Below are positions 51,369 to 63,114 of a stretch of 64,000 bases of DNA, in pieces. The first letter of the stretch is position 1. Each line of letters begins with the position of its first letter. Origin of the DNA: Odobenus rosmarus divergens (Eukaryota > Chordata > Mammalia > Carnivora > Odobenidae); NCBI RefSeq assembly GCF_000321225.1, contig NW_004450303.1:3245940-3309939 (forward strand), written 5' to 3'. The translations under genes were made by a program, and so were the position numbers. The notes below the pieces were generated by a model that was not told where the DNA came from, did no database searches, and was given only the letters and a program-made list of their open reading frames with translations.

Positions 51369-53544
51369 AATACAGATGACTTTGTTTAAGGGGAAAAGAA
51401 ACATATTCAAATCGCAGTGACACAGCAGAGAAAAAGAAATGTCACAGATTTGATATTATGTTTGGGACACATCCTGTTTCTTTAAATAATAATCAGAGCA
51501 TGTCAAGTGTTTTACCACAGCTTCTTGAACTTGACACATGACCTTTAGATTTGTCAGGCATGGTACATCAATTTTCTTGTTTGGAGTTGCACTGGTTTTG
51601 TTCTGCAATGAAGTACATTAATTATTCTGTTACTCTTTTTATTTAGAATTTTGGATATTATTTCTAGAAGAGTCACAGTTTGAAATGCTTAAAATCTTTT
51701 AACTCAGAAAGGTAAAGGACGTTGCTCTAGCTTAATTAAAATGCGAGGTAGAGAATTAAGATAGTCACTGGAAGTTCATGGTTAAATAAATGGTAACTAT
51801 GGTGAAATCTGTCACAGTGAGAAATAATTTCATCTGGTTTTCAATGCTTTAACACTTACATTCTGTTTCTTGAATAATGAGAATCAGACTCAGATTTTAA
51901 AGGAACTTAAAATGTCATCAAAATTGAGGGACTATGTATATTTTATTACTGCTTGAATGTTTCTCTTTTTTTCTTTTTGGCTGGTTGTTTTGGCACAGAC
52001 ATTAGCTACGATATTTAGCTATGAGGGGCTGCTATTGATTCTAAATCATGGAATCTGTTTTCCTACTTGCTTTATTCTTATCAGGGAATTCAATCAGGAA
52101 CTTAGTATAGATTACCACTAGAAAACTGAGTACATTGTTATTGTCAATGGTGAGAGATTCTTTTCTGAATATATGTATATAAACAAAGAATAGACTTCCA
52201 TTTTATTTTTATAACTGCTTTAAAAATAAATGCAAATGTATTTACTAGAGGTTTTGCTTGTTTTGAAAAATGAGTTTCAAACTTCAGTTACCTGAATTTA
52301 GTTACTTCCCAATCTTCCCTCGAAGGCAAAATTCACCTGGAATTTAAGTCAAATCCATGAGATGCATATAGCAATTGTGTGCAATTAGGCAAATCCATCA
52401 GGTATAACTTATTAACATTAATCATTTTTGGAACAATGGTTCAGAAAACCTGGTTCTACACAGAACTTGATTTATATCAGAGAAAATGAAGTAGAAAGAT
52501 TGAATGAACTAAAATAAACTCAGCTTCTCTATGGTATTTTCTTTTATAAAATATTTATATATCAAGAACAAACACTGGTGGGGAAACAGTTGAAATAGAT
52601 AACAGTGCTCTATGACTCTGGTGATTATAAAGGAATGCAACTAACTGATAAAGGGAATGTGTTTACATATCTTCAAGACTGTCCCCACACTTTTACAACA
52701 GACCTGATTATTTTTTGGTAATTATGTTCTATAAAAAAACAGTACAACTCAATTTCATTTTATAATTTAACTTTGGAAGACAAAGCCCCAAATAAATGGC
52801 TATGTTCGCTTTGATTCTAATTAAAAAGTTAAACTTAAAAAGTCAAACTTAAAACAGTGAATGTATCCACTGTGGGGGAAATATTAAAAACAAAAATCTC
52901 ATGCAATGCAGAAAACCCCTCCACAAAGGGAGTAGAGAAATAAACCAATTTTATTGTTGAATAACTATTAAACCAGAATGTGATGTGCATCACGGCATCT
53001 GCAAAGGGATTGCAAAGACAGAAAGGAAACTCACCCCCTACACAGCCAAGCAGATCCAACCCCTTACGTACATGTTTTCAATATAAACAATCCTTAGTCC
53101 TTAAGTAAGAGGACTTGATAACACCTTTTGCCACACACACAGTTCATCTGAACTTTATCTTGGTAACTGGGGAAACCTCCTCTGTTGGCTTTATCTGGAA
53201 GAGAAACTCACTGCCCATAAATTTGAACGGAGGCTCCAGAGGTGTTTTACTCTGTCACAGGTCAAGGGACATAAGGGTGCTTTCTCCCTCCATATGTGCA
53301 TTGCAGAAAGAAGGCTCTAAAGCCCTAGTCAAAGATTTATATACATCTGAAGAAGGCAGAGAAAGAGACTGTGAACAAAAGGGAGCTGGGGGAGAAGTGT
53401 CTTCCTTTTTTTTCAACAGGGAGCATTAAGTTTCTTATTTTTAATTTATATTTGCCCTTATACCATCCACAGGGATATGGAAATAGTATAATTTCATTAT
53501 GATTTCCCTCCCTTTTTTTTAATCATCGGAAGAGCTTTCCATAG
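51369..53544. other. intergenic stretch with no recognised element
   Basis: AT-rich, with no gene or named repeat seen. Confidence 0.45.
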
Positions 53545-54107
53545 GTACTACTTATTTTTGAAACAGCTTCAATGAGGTATAACTAACATACAATCACTGC
53601 ACATATTTAAAGTGTGTAGTTTGGTATTTTGACATATGCACACAGCTGTGAAATCATAACCACAATCAAAATGGTGAACTTTTCCATCATCCACAAACAT
53701 TTTCTCCTGCCTCTTTGTAATTCCTTCCTTCTACCACTTCTGCCCCTCCCCTCCTCAGGCACACATTGTTCTTTGTCACTATAGAATATCATGTCATTTT
53801 CTAGAATTATTCCATATGTACTCTCTTATGTCTGGCTTTTCACTCAGCACAGTTATTTTGAGACTCATCAGAGTTGTCAAGGTAAGAATAGGTCTTTCCT
53901 TTCATTGACAGGTAGCGTTCTTTTTTGTGTGTACCACAATTTGCTAATGCATTTAGCTATTAATGGACATTTGGCTTGTTTCCAGTTTTGGGCTATTACA
54001 AGTAAAACTGCAATGAACAGTGTATGTGTACCAGTCTTTAGATAAACATATATTTCCTTTTTCCTAGGGTAGATACCAAGGAGTAGTGTGATTGAATTAT
54101 ATGGTAT

Positions 54108-54850
54108 TGAAGAGTAGCAGAATAGCCTCACTAAAATGTAAGTCCTTGGCATAAGGATTATTCTGAGCTCATTACTTCGAGATAAAGGAGACACAGCAGA
54201 AGCTCTGAAAACAGAGTAGAGGTCACCTTTCTATAAGGGAAATAGATATTTATAAAGGAAATCTCCATTGGGAAGGATATCTTCTAATCTGCACAAAAGA
54301 GGATGACTAAATCACAAAAAGGTTTTTTTAATCAATGGAGAAAGAACTGACTTAAATCTGCCTAACAAACTTCCCCTTGTTTACCATGTTTCTCTCAGTA
54401 ACCTCTCCATAACTGGCCTACCAGCACCTTTCTTTCTTTTGTCCTTAGCTGAAGATGGTATCTGAGCTGGAGTTCTAAGCCACCATGGAGAGTTACTCAT
54501 TTTTCCATGGGATCTCTCCCATGTATATATGTGAGGTATACATGTTAATAAACTTTTGTTTTCCTCATATCAATCTGTCTTTAATTATAGGAGTTTTAGC
54601 CAAGAACTCAGAAGGGTAGAAGGAGGGACACCTGGGTGGCTTAATCAGTTAAGTGTCTGCCTTCAGCTCAGGTCATGATCCCAGTGTCCTGGGATCAAGT
54701 CCCACATCGGGCTCCTTGCTCAGCAGGGAGCCTGCTTCTCCCTCTGCCTGCCGCTCTCCCTGCTTGTGCTCTCTCTCTGACAAATAAATAAAATCTTTGA
54801 AAAAAAAAAAGGGTAGAGGGAAAATTATTTTTACTTCCTTAAACACATGC
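54108..54850 (+). mobile_element. solo LTR, same family as 39127 (copy B), split by a CanSINE
   Basis: TGAAGAGTAGCAGAATAGCC and GGCATAAGGATTATTCTGAG match copies A and C. It ends near the ...GAGGGAAAATTATTTTTACT piece after the SINE at 54627-54809. The right limit is uncertain by several bases. Confidence 0.65.
54627..54809 (+). mobile_element. CanSINE inside LTR copy B
   Basis: Head GGACACCTGGGTGGCTTAAT and AAATAAATAAAATC tail. Flanks GAAGGGTAGAAGGA / AAAGGGTAGAGGGA. Confidence 0.94.
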
Positions 54851-54963
54851 TTTTTTTTTTTTTAAGATTTTATTTTTAAGTGATCTCTACACCCAAGGTG
54901 GGGCTCGAACTCACAACCCTGAGATCAAGAGTCGCTCTACTGACTGAGCCAGCTGGGTGCTCC
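54851..54963 (-). mobile_element. short CanSINE (tRNA head plus A-tail, no CT block)
   Basis: AAGATTTTATTTTTAAGTGA, then GCTCGAACTCACAACCCTGA and ACTGACTGAGCCAGCTGGGT. This is the short subtype, inserted at or near the LTR-L1 border. Confidence 0.9.
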
Positions 54964-55192
54964 AATATATGCTTAATTTTTTAATTAACTGCCAAAGTAT
55001 TTTTCTGGAGTGGCTGCATAATTTTAAATACCCATTAGCAATGTATGGCACCCTCTTCCACACTTGGTACAATCTGTTTAAGTTTTGTTTTAGCTAATCT
55101 AATACGTGTGTAATGGTATCTCATTGTGATTTTAATTTGCATTTTCCTAATTATGATGATCTTGAACATGTTGTCATGTGCTTATTTGCCAT

Positions 55193-55703
55193 TGAAGGGT
55201 ATCAGAATATGCCACCCTAAAATATGCCACTTTGGCATAAGGATTATTTTGAGCTGAAGGCAACTGAAAAACAGCAGATACAGAACTCCCCAGCCTCTCA
55301 GCTCTGCCTAAAAGCAGGGCACAAATTTCCCTCTGTAAAGGTGATCCTCTCTCCTGTACCAGGAACAGAAGAGTTCTTATCTGCATAACAAATCTTACTA
55401 AACAATCCTTATCTACCATACATTTCCTACTCACTTTTTTCACCTCTAGGACTCAAACCCTCTTTTCTTTTTGTCCAGTCACTTCTCCAATGCATCACCC
55501 TTTTGAAATGGGATATAAGCCCCTTAGTCTAACTGCCTCTTGGGGTTTTCACTTCTCATGAATACCCTGTGTACATAAACTTAAAAGTTTGAATACACTG
55601 TGTGTAACTTTTTCTTTTGTTAATCTGTCCTTTCTCAGTTAAATTTCCTGTCTTAGATAAAATGCCAAGAGGATGGAGGAAAAGCTTTCCCTCCCCTACA
55701 GAA
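55193..55703 (+). mobile_element. solo LTR, same family as 39127 (copy C)
   Basis: TGAAGGGTATCAGAATATGC, AATATGCCACTTTGGCATAA and GGATTATTTTGAGCTGAAGG, then a TATAA-like promoter part. It ends around CCTCCCCTACA. Possible 4- to 5-bp target duplication (GCCAT / TCCAT). Confidence 0.7.
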
Positions 55704-56166
55704 TCCATACATCTTTGGTGAAGTATCTGTTCAATTTTTTTGCCCAACTTTAACTTTTAATTGGGTTGTTTGCTTTTTTATTATTGAGTTTTTAAAGTTC
55801 TTTATATATTTTGAGGTAAATCCTTGCAAAAAATCCTGTGGTTTGTCTTTTCATTTTAACAGTGACTTTTGAAGAGCAAAAGTATATAATTTTGATCAAG
55901 TCTAACTTATCAATTTGTTGTTTTTATGGATAGTATTTTTAGTGTCATTTCTAAGAAAAATTTCACTAACTCAAAGTCACAGAGTTTTTCTCCAATATCT
56001 TCCTCTTAAAGTATTACAACTTACTTTTTACCTTTAGGCCTAAAATCCATTTTGAGTTACTATTTTGTATATGGTGCAAGATATGGACTGAAAATGTATT
56101 ATTTTCTGTTTTTACCAAAGGATGGCTAATTATGATAGCACTATTTTTTAAAAAAGCTATTCTTTG

Positions 56167-56424
56167 GGGTGCCTGGGTGGCTCAGTCAGTTAAGCATCTG
56201 CCTTCAGCTCATGTCATGATCCCAGGGTCCTGGATTGAGTCCCACATCGGGCTCCTTGCTCAGAGACTGCTTGCTCCTCACGGGGAGTCTGCTTCTCCCT
56301 CTGTCTGCTACTCCCCCTGCTTGTGCTTTCTTTCTGTCAAATAAATAAATAAAATCTTAAAAAAAAAAAAGAAACCTCTTCTAACTGGTCAGGCTTCGCT
56401 AGTGAGAGAAGTAATTAAAAAAAA
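56167..56424 (+). mobile_element. CanSINE with a 3'-transduced segment
   Basis: The SINE proper ends with a first A-run at 56370. Then 46 bp of non-SINE DNA (56371-56416) and a second A-run follow. The perfect 17-bp duplication AAAAAAGCTATTCTTTG flanks the whole unit at 56150-56166 and 56425-56441. The additional segment is therefore part of the inserted cDNA. Confidence 0.9.
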
Positions 56425-56505
56425 AAAAAAGCTATTCTTTGTCCACTGAAATGCCTTTGTCAAAGTTGAGTTGTCTTTACACATGTCAGTCTATTCTGAC
56501 TTTCT

Positions 56506-56710
56506 TTTTTCTTTTCTTTTAAAGATTTTTTTATTTATTTTTTTAATAGAGAGAGAGACAGTGAGAGAGGGAACACAAGCAGGGAGAGTGGGAGAGGGAG
56601 AAGCAGGCTTCCTGCCGAGCAGGGACCCCAATGTGGGACTTGATCCCAGGACCCTGGGATCATGACCTGAGCCGAAGGCAGACGCTTAACGACTGAGCCA
56701 CCCAGGCGTC
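56506..56710 (-). mobile_element. CanSINE
   Basis: An inverted copy ending ACTGAGCCACCCAGGCGTC. Flanks CTATTCTGACTTTCT / CTATTCTGGACTTTCT. Confidence 0.95.
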
Positions 56711-56780
56711 CTATTCTGGACTTTCTATTATGTACTATTGATACAGTTATTTTTATTTACTAACACAGTATGTTTTATTT

Positions 56781-56982
56781 TTTAATTTTTTAAAGATTTT
56801 TATTTATTTATTTGACAGAGAGAGAGACAGCGAGAGAGGGAACACAAGCAGGGGGAGTGGGAGAGGGAGAAGTAGGCCTCCCACGGAGCAGGGAGCCCAA
56901 TGCAGGGCTCAATCCCAGGACCCTGGGATTACGACCTGAGCTGAAGGCAGACGCTTAACAGACTGAGCCACCCAGGCGCCCC
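56781..56982 (-). mobile_element. CanSINE
   Basis: An inverted copy ending GAGCCACCCAGGCGCCCC. Flanks AACACAGTATGTTTTATTT (56762-56780) / AACATAGTATGTTTTAATT (56983-57001). Confidence 0.95.
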
Positions 56983-57265
56983 AACATAGTATGTTTTAAT
57001 TATAAAGATTAATGTGTCTTAAAATCCAGTAGTGTTTACCCTCCAATTTTATTTTGCCTTTTTAAAGTTGCTTTGGCTATTCTAAATCTTTTGGATTTTC
57101 CTAAGAATTTTAGAAATAATTTCCAAAAAACATTTTTTTTATCTGGGTTTTGATTGTGATTACCTTGAATCCATATATCAATCTGGGGACAACTGACATC
57201 CTACTTATATTGAGACTCCAACCCATGAATGAGACATGACTCTCTAATTCTATTATTTATTTGGA

Positions 57266-57694
57266 ACTTAATTAAATTTACACACATATTACAAATCTAC
57301 AAACTAATCATTATAACAGAACCATGAGCCTACAAAGGAAAGGCTACAAAATTCTGCCTGTAGTATCAGAATTTTTGAGAAGGTGAGTTTCTTCAGACTC
57401 TCATAGTAAATAGGTGATCATGAGGTGAACAAGTGAGCTTAGAGAGAAAAGCACAAAAGCACTGGGATGTGACAGGCATAAACATTTAAAGATCTGTACA
57501 TAGTTATAGTTTGACATATTTGAAACCACTGGTGCATATGGGGGGATATGAAGGGAGATATGAGGCTCGATCCCTGTCTTACGGTCTCCTTGAAGGTAAT
57601 TGTTCTTTTTCCTGTGAGCAATGGGGGCTAGTGAAGGATTTTAATGGAGAAGTAACAGGCATATTTAAAAGATCACTCTGAAAGTTGAATGACT
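57266..57694. other. intergenic stretch, possibly L2-like at its end
   Basis: GGATTTTAATGGAGAAGTAA and AAAAGATCACTCTG near 57640-57680 resemble an old LINE2-type repeat. The rest is unassigned. Confidence 0.4.
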
Positions 57695-57710
57695 AGTTTA
57701 AACATTTTTT

Positions 57711-57893
57711 TAAGATTTTTAAAAATTTATTTACTTGAGAGAGCAAGCGAGGTAGAGAGCACAAGCTGGGGGTGGGGGAGAGGGTTAGAGGGAGCAGCAG
57801 ACTCCCCGATGAGCATGGAGCCTGATAGGACCCTGGGATCATGACCTGAGCTGAAGGCAGATGCTTAACCGACTGAGCCACCCAGGCACCCCT
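57711..57893 (-). mobile_element. CanSINE
   Basis: An inverted copy ending GAGCCACCCAGGCACCCC. Flanks share GTTTAAACATTTTT. Confidence 0.94.
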
Positions 57894-58190
57894 TGTTTAA
57901 ACATTTTTGAAGATATTTATACTTAACCTGTTTAAACTCCTGGGGAAAAGATCTCCATATTTATGGCATATCAGTATATTTATACTATATGAACACCATT
58001 TGTTTTTGTTTGACTTAAATTTATCTCTTTTTTAGCATTACAAAATACGTATTAGTTTTATGGACATTGGACTTTGGTGAGCAAGTTTAACTCTGTACCT
58101 GATTCTAATGGTATCCGTATCTTCTATGGTTTCAGTTCTTTTCAGCATATTCTCTCATCTTCATTTAACTATACAAAAAGATTTGTTTTT

Positions 58191-58307
58191 TTTCCTTTTC
58201 TTTTTTAAGATTTTACTTTTAAGTAATCTCTACACCAAATGTGGGACTCGAATTCACAACCCCGAGATCTAGACTCCCACACTCTCCTGAGTCAGCCAGA
58301 TGCCCCC
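58191..58307 (-). mobile_element. short CanSINE (tRNA head plus A-tail)
   Basis: AAGATTTTACTTTTAAGTAA, GGACTCGAATTCACAACCCC and GAGTCAGCCAGATGCCCC are the short subtype, as at 54851. Confidence 0.88.
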
Positions 58308-59293
58308 TTTGTTTTTCTTTTCTTATTACTGTTTTTCTCATGCTCAGTTATAAACTCCCTTGTACACTTAGTAACTTAAATATCTCTTTATGCACTCCTT
58401 ATCAGTAATGCTTGCCCATACTCAACACTGCCACCAAAGATGTCATTTTCACAATGTCTTATCTAAATAAATAGTTACGGTTTTCTATTACATTATCTCT
58501 TGTTAATTAAACTCTCTTCGTATAACTACTTCCGTTGCTTTTCTTCTTAAGCTTTTCACTTTAGGGGGGCAACATTCATTTGCTCTTTGACCTACTTCCT
58601 CCTTTACTATAATCTAAGTGTGCAAGGCTTGGCTTACTGTTTCCTTGAATTCCTGTGTACCTCTTTAAAAAAATTGCCACGCTATCAACATTTTGTTCAG
58701 TCACATCAAGAATGTTGACAAGGTAGATAGCACACGTGTTAGGGGTGAACAATTGAGTCAGGGTGTAGAGATGGTAAAATCTAGCCTCCTAAATTTCCAA
58801 TCATATTTCTTTTTCACTTTTAGGTTTCAAAATTTCTGTTTCGAAGAAAACTCTTTTTTTCTAGTTAAATATTAATATTTTTCCTCCCCTCATATAACTT
58901 ATTTTGGTTGACGACTATCTTTCCTTCTCCAACTTTGAACATCTGGTTTTCTTGGTCGAGTAGGTTCCTCATTAACCTTAAGACAAACAACCCTCTTCCC
59001 CACATTAGCTTTGTTTGCATACCCTGAAGGTGAAAGGATATTTCAGATTGAACATAAATCCTGTTTACCCAGGTACTTTCAAATACAATGCTTCTTAGAA
59101 GTCACTGTGGGATCTTAGAACACATGTCCCTGAGTAAGCAGTGGGGGTCAAATTACCAAATTCCACATCTTCCTGGTAAACATTGCTTATTCTCTTTAAT
59201 CTTCTCAACATTGTTGACTCTGGTCTTTGATTGGCTGTATCTTCATGCCTAGAATAGTATATGCCTGCTTTATCTTAAGTACTGCTCTATTTT
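58308..59293. other. intergenic stretch with no recognised element
   Basis: No named element. Confidence 0.45.
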
Positions 59294-59466
59294 TCTTTTT
59301 AAGATTTTTATTTCTTTGACAAATTGAGAGCGCAAACAAGGCTAGCGGCAAGGAGAGGGAGAAGCAGGCTTCCGGCAGAGCAGGGAGCCCGATGCAGAGT
59401 TTGATCCCTGGGATCATGAAAGGAGCCGAAGGCAGATGCTTAACCAACTGAGCTGCCCAGGCGCCC
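59294..59466 (-). mobile_element. CanSINE
   Basis: An inverted copy, slightly shortened in the CT block, ending GAGCTGCCCAGGCGCCC. Confidence 0.92.
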
Positions 59467-59538
59467 GTTTTTCAAGTATAGAGACTTGGATTTACTTAGT
59501 GTATTACTGCACTGCATCTTGATCATTAGAATGTTTTA

Positions 59539-59740
59539 TTTTTTTATTTTCTTATTTTTTTAAAGATTTTATTTATCTGACAGAGAGAGTGCGCACGAGC
59601 AGGGGAAGCAGCAGAGGGAGAGGGAGAAGCAGACTCCCCACTTGAACAAGGAGCCCCACATGGGACTCAATCCCAGGACTCTGGGATCACGACCCAAGCC
59701 GAAGGCAGACACCCAACTGACTGAGCCACCCAGGCGCCCC
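59539..59740 (-). mobile_element. CanSINE
   Basis: An inverted copy ending GAGCCACCCAGGCGCCCC. Perfect duplication TAGAATGTTTTA at 59527-59538 and 59741-59752. Confidence 0.95.
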
Positions 59741-59752
59741 TAGAATGTTTTA

Positions 59753-61799
59753 AGTATTAACTTGCCTACCTACCTATATTTAAGATATTGTTCATGAAAA
59801 TCATTCTGTACTTGACAAAAATTCCAGTCTTTTGAAACTAATTTTCTAATATGACTTCCTTAATGATTTGGGTCTAAAGTACTCTTTTGCTTGTATTATG
59901 ATCAGCTGTCATTAAGACTGAGAAATATGGAGATGTATATAAAGGTGGTGAATAGTTAAGGGTTCTTTTCCTCAGGGTATTTTGGATAAAAGTTGAGCTA
60001 GATTGCTTAGTTTAGTGTGGGTTCATAAATAGAGCAATATGATATTTGTTGAAATTTTTGACTGAGACAGACTAAAATACAGAATCAAATATAGGTCTAC
60101 TTGAGACTAAAACCACCCTTGTGAATAATAAATCAGCCTTTTTTCTCTTGATTACGTGTTTCCTGATATTATATTGACCTTTCATTACATTTAAACAGAT
60201 AATTCTTATGGTGGCACAGTCTGAAAATAGTAAGAGAAGTTTAAGAATCTTTTGAAGCATGAAAAACATTTGAATCAATTGCTTAAAAGATGAACAAACC
60301 ATGACAATTTTTTACTATGAATCCAAAAACCATTTTAAATACATCGATATTTTATGAATCATAGCAGTACCCTCCTACGCTTAAAGTGATATACAAATAC
60401 AAATGTGTGAAATACACTTCTTATTCATCTGCAGACAATGTTTGGAACAAATGTGGGTTTCCAGACACTTTGGATAAACAACTGATCAGTGTGTGGACTA
60501 CAAATGGGACTGTTGGCATAGGTCAGGGGAAAGAAAAGAGTGGGTGGTAACAAAAAGATAGGTCAAAGTGAGGTAGAGATGGTCAAATTCCTTTGTATAA
60601 GAGATGCCAACTTCTGTTTACACGTCCATACATTTGGCATTTCCAAAACTGAGAATGCAATGGGCATTTCAGCTCAAAGGGATGCCAGGTCAAATGTTGA
60701 GGAAATGCCCTGTGCAGTTCACGTGTAGCTACATGTTTGAACTTCTTTTTGCAGATTCTCTTGTCTCTGGATAGAACCAGGGATTATAATACTTTGAGAC
60801 TTGTTATAGATTTGATCGTATCTTAATGTTTTCTCTTCTAGTGGAGTTTTTACTAGCCTTAGCACCCTTGAATTTTAGCTAACCAAACTGACCACAGAGG
60901 ACATTTTGCTACAAAAGTTCAAGGGTATGGCTCAATTAATGGAAATGGATTTGTGGCGCCTCCATATAAATCCAAGAAATTCTAGAAACCAAGCCAAGTC
61001 AACCAATATGAGTTTGATAAGTGAAAATAACTCCTTAGGCCACTGAGTACTACTTGGCATTGAATAGCAACAATTTGATTTATATTGCCTTTATGTTTTT
61101 ATAAGATCAAAACTCTTTTTTAAAAGTTTTTTCAAATTTTGAAGAACAGTTAACAATGTCTTGAAAATAACTGAGGAAATGTTGGGAAAGGCGTTGTGTC
61201 AAACTATTCAAGGCAAAGGGTATAAGCTTTTTCTGCCTTTGTTTCATGCTTTGGTCTCAATAAACCATTTACTTCTCCCTTCTACGCATTTAGGTTAAAA
61301 ACATTTAACTATTTCACAGTAATATCCCTGTCTCCCTGAAATTTTCAGATACTTTTCAAATTCTTGCTCTTAAGATAGATATGTTAACTTTGATTTACAC
61401 ATGTCACTATGCATTTAAAACATGAGGGATCGATGAAAAGCAGCTGAGATCAGGATAATCCTCTATCTTCCCCCCACCCTTGGTCTCCTCCAACATGCAT
61501 TTTGAGGAAACGTAGGTATTATTTGAATAGTACTCCCCAAATACTTAATTTAAAACCTAGGGGGAAAAGTGGGTTTCTTTGCTTTGTTTTTTAACTAAGA
61601 TGAACCAGACAGAATGCAATGCAGCAGGTTTTAAGGAAAAGGAAAAGGTACATATTTAACTTTAATTTTTTGGAAGAAATGCTATAGAAGAACAGCTAGG
61701 ATTTTTTTTTAAATGTTAATCTAATGTTTTAAATTGACATGTGCACAAAAAATTAAGAAAGTACTGAATAAAATTTCTTGCCCCAATATTCTCACCCAA
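59753..61799. other. intergenic stretch with no recognised element
   Basis: About 2 kb without a named repeat or gene. Confidence 0.45.
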
Positions 61800-61914
61800 G
61801 TTTATTTCTTTTATTTATTAGGTTCAGTTAGCCACCATATAGTACATTGTTAGTTTTTGATGTAGTGTTCAGTGATTCATCAGTTACATATATCAGAGGA
61901 ACACACTGGCAAAT
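61800..61914 (-). mobile_element. carnivoran L1 3' end, very short
   Basis: Antisense to the L1 3' ends at 29141 and 50094: GGTTCAGTTAGCCACCATAT, AGTACATTGTTAGTTTTTGA and TGTAGTGTTCAGTGATTCAT. Confidence 0.8.
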
Positions 61915-61929
61915 CTTTCAGGAATTTTT

Positions 61930-62099
61930 TTAAAAGAATTTGTCAGAAAGCGAGCACAAGCAGGGGGAGCTGGAGGCAGAAGGAGAAGCAGGCTTTCTGC
62001 TGAGCAGGGAGCCCGATGCAAGACTAGATCCCAGGATCCTGAGATCATGACCTGAGCTGAAGGCAGATGCTTAACCAACTGAGCCACCCAGGCGTGCTG
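61930..62099 (-). mobile_element. CanSINE
   Basis: An inverted copy ending GAGCCACCCAGGCGTGC. Flanks CTTTCAGGAATTTTT / CTTTCAGGTATTTTT. Confidence 0.94.
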
Positions 62100-62422
62100 C
62101 TTTCAGGTATTTTTTCAGGTATTTTTAAAGCATTTTCTTCTATATTTATACATATACTACTGTGTTACTTGATTTGCCATAATCAAGTAATAACAGTAGT
62201 AGTATAATACATAGAGGTAGTACATATATAGTTGAATATAAATTTAAGCAGTAGTATTAGACTTTCATATATAGAATAAAGAGTAAGAGACAGAGAAGGA
62301 ATTCCTCTTATGACACGAAGGATTTAGATCTATCATACAACTCTTCATGTTGATCTTTCCAATCTTACACATTTTGTGTGCCTTGGACTTAATTGCCTAG
62401 CTTTATCTCCTGGTTAGCTTTC

Positions 62423-62628
62423 TTTTTTCTTTTTTTTTTTAAGATTTTATTTATTTGACAGAGAGAGAGAGAGACAGCGAGAGCAGGAACACAAGCAGAG
62501 GGAGTGGGAGAGGGAGAAGCAGGCTGTCTGCGGAGTGGGGAGCCCGATGCGGGGCTCGATCCCAGGACCCTGGGATCATGACCTGAGCCTAAGGCAGACG
62601 CTTAACGACTGAGCCACCCAGGCGCCCC
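62423..62628 (-). mobile_element. CanSINE, young-looking copy
   Basis: An inverted copy with GCGGGGCTCGATCCCAGGAC and GCTTAACGACTGAGCCACCC. Flanks TCTCCTGGTTAG at 62406-62417 and 62629-62640. Confidence 0.96.
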
Positions 62629-63114
62629 TCTCCTGGTTAGTTTTCAACATACAATCCAATTTTTCCAAATGTTCCACTGGATATATCAAACACCTATCAA
62701 TAGATTTACCAGAAGTTCAAACACATCAAATTATCTCTTAGTTACATGTGTCCCCTTGGATTTCCCTTTCCACTTGTTTCTAGGCCTGATTCACTGGTGT
62801 CATTGCAGGACTTGCCTTTTATTTTCCTGTTTTGAATCTCTCACCTTTTTTAATTTCATGCTTTCCTGATTTCTAATTTACTCACTTTAGTAAAAAATAT
62901 TGTCTAAGAGTTTCTAGATTTTTTAAGCTTTGTCTATGTAAAATTCTTTTTATTATATCCTCACATTGATTTATAGCTTAGCTTACTATACAATTACAGT
63001 ATTAAAAAAATCATTATCCCCTGGAATGTTGAAGACTGCCCCACCGTCTTCCAGCATCCAGTGTTACTGGTAGAAAAAACATCAGTTGATATGGTTACAG
63101 AATTTCTTTTCCTT

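Larger units (their letters stand above)
53545..57265 (-). mobile_element. old L1, broken by at least six later insertions
   Basis: Antisense L1 text runs through pieces at 53545-54107, 54964-55192, 55704-56166, 56425-56505, 56711-56780 and 56983-57265. Markers are CTTCAATGAGGTATAACTAA, TTTTGGGCTATTACAAGTAA, GTATCTCATTGTGATTTTAA, TTTAATTGGGTTGTTTGCTT, CCATTTTGAGTTACTATTTT and GCTTTGGCTATTCTAAATCT. The order along the L1 is preserved, so the pieces are one element. Confidence 0.85.
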
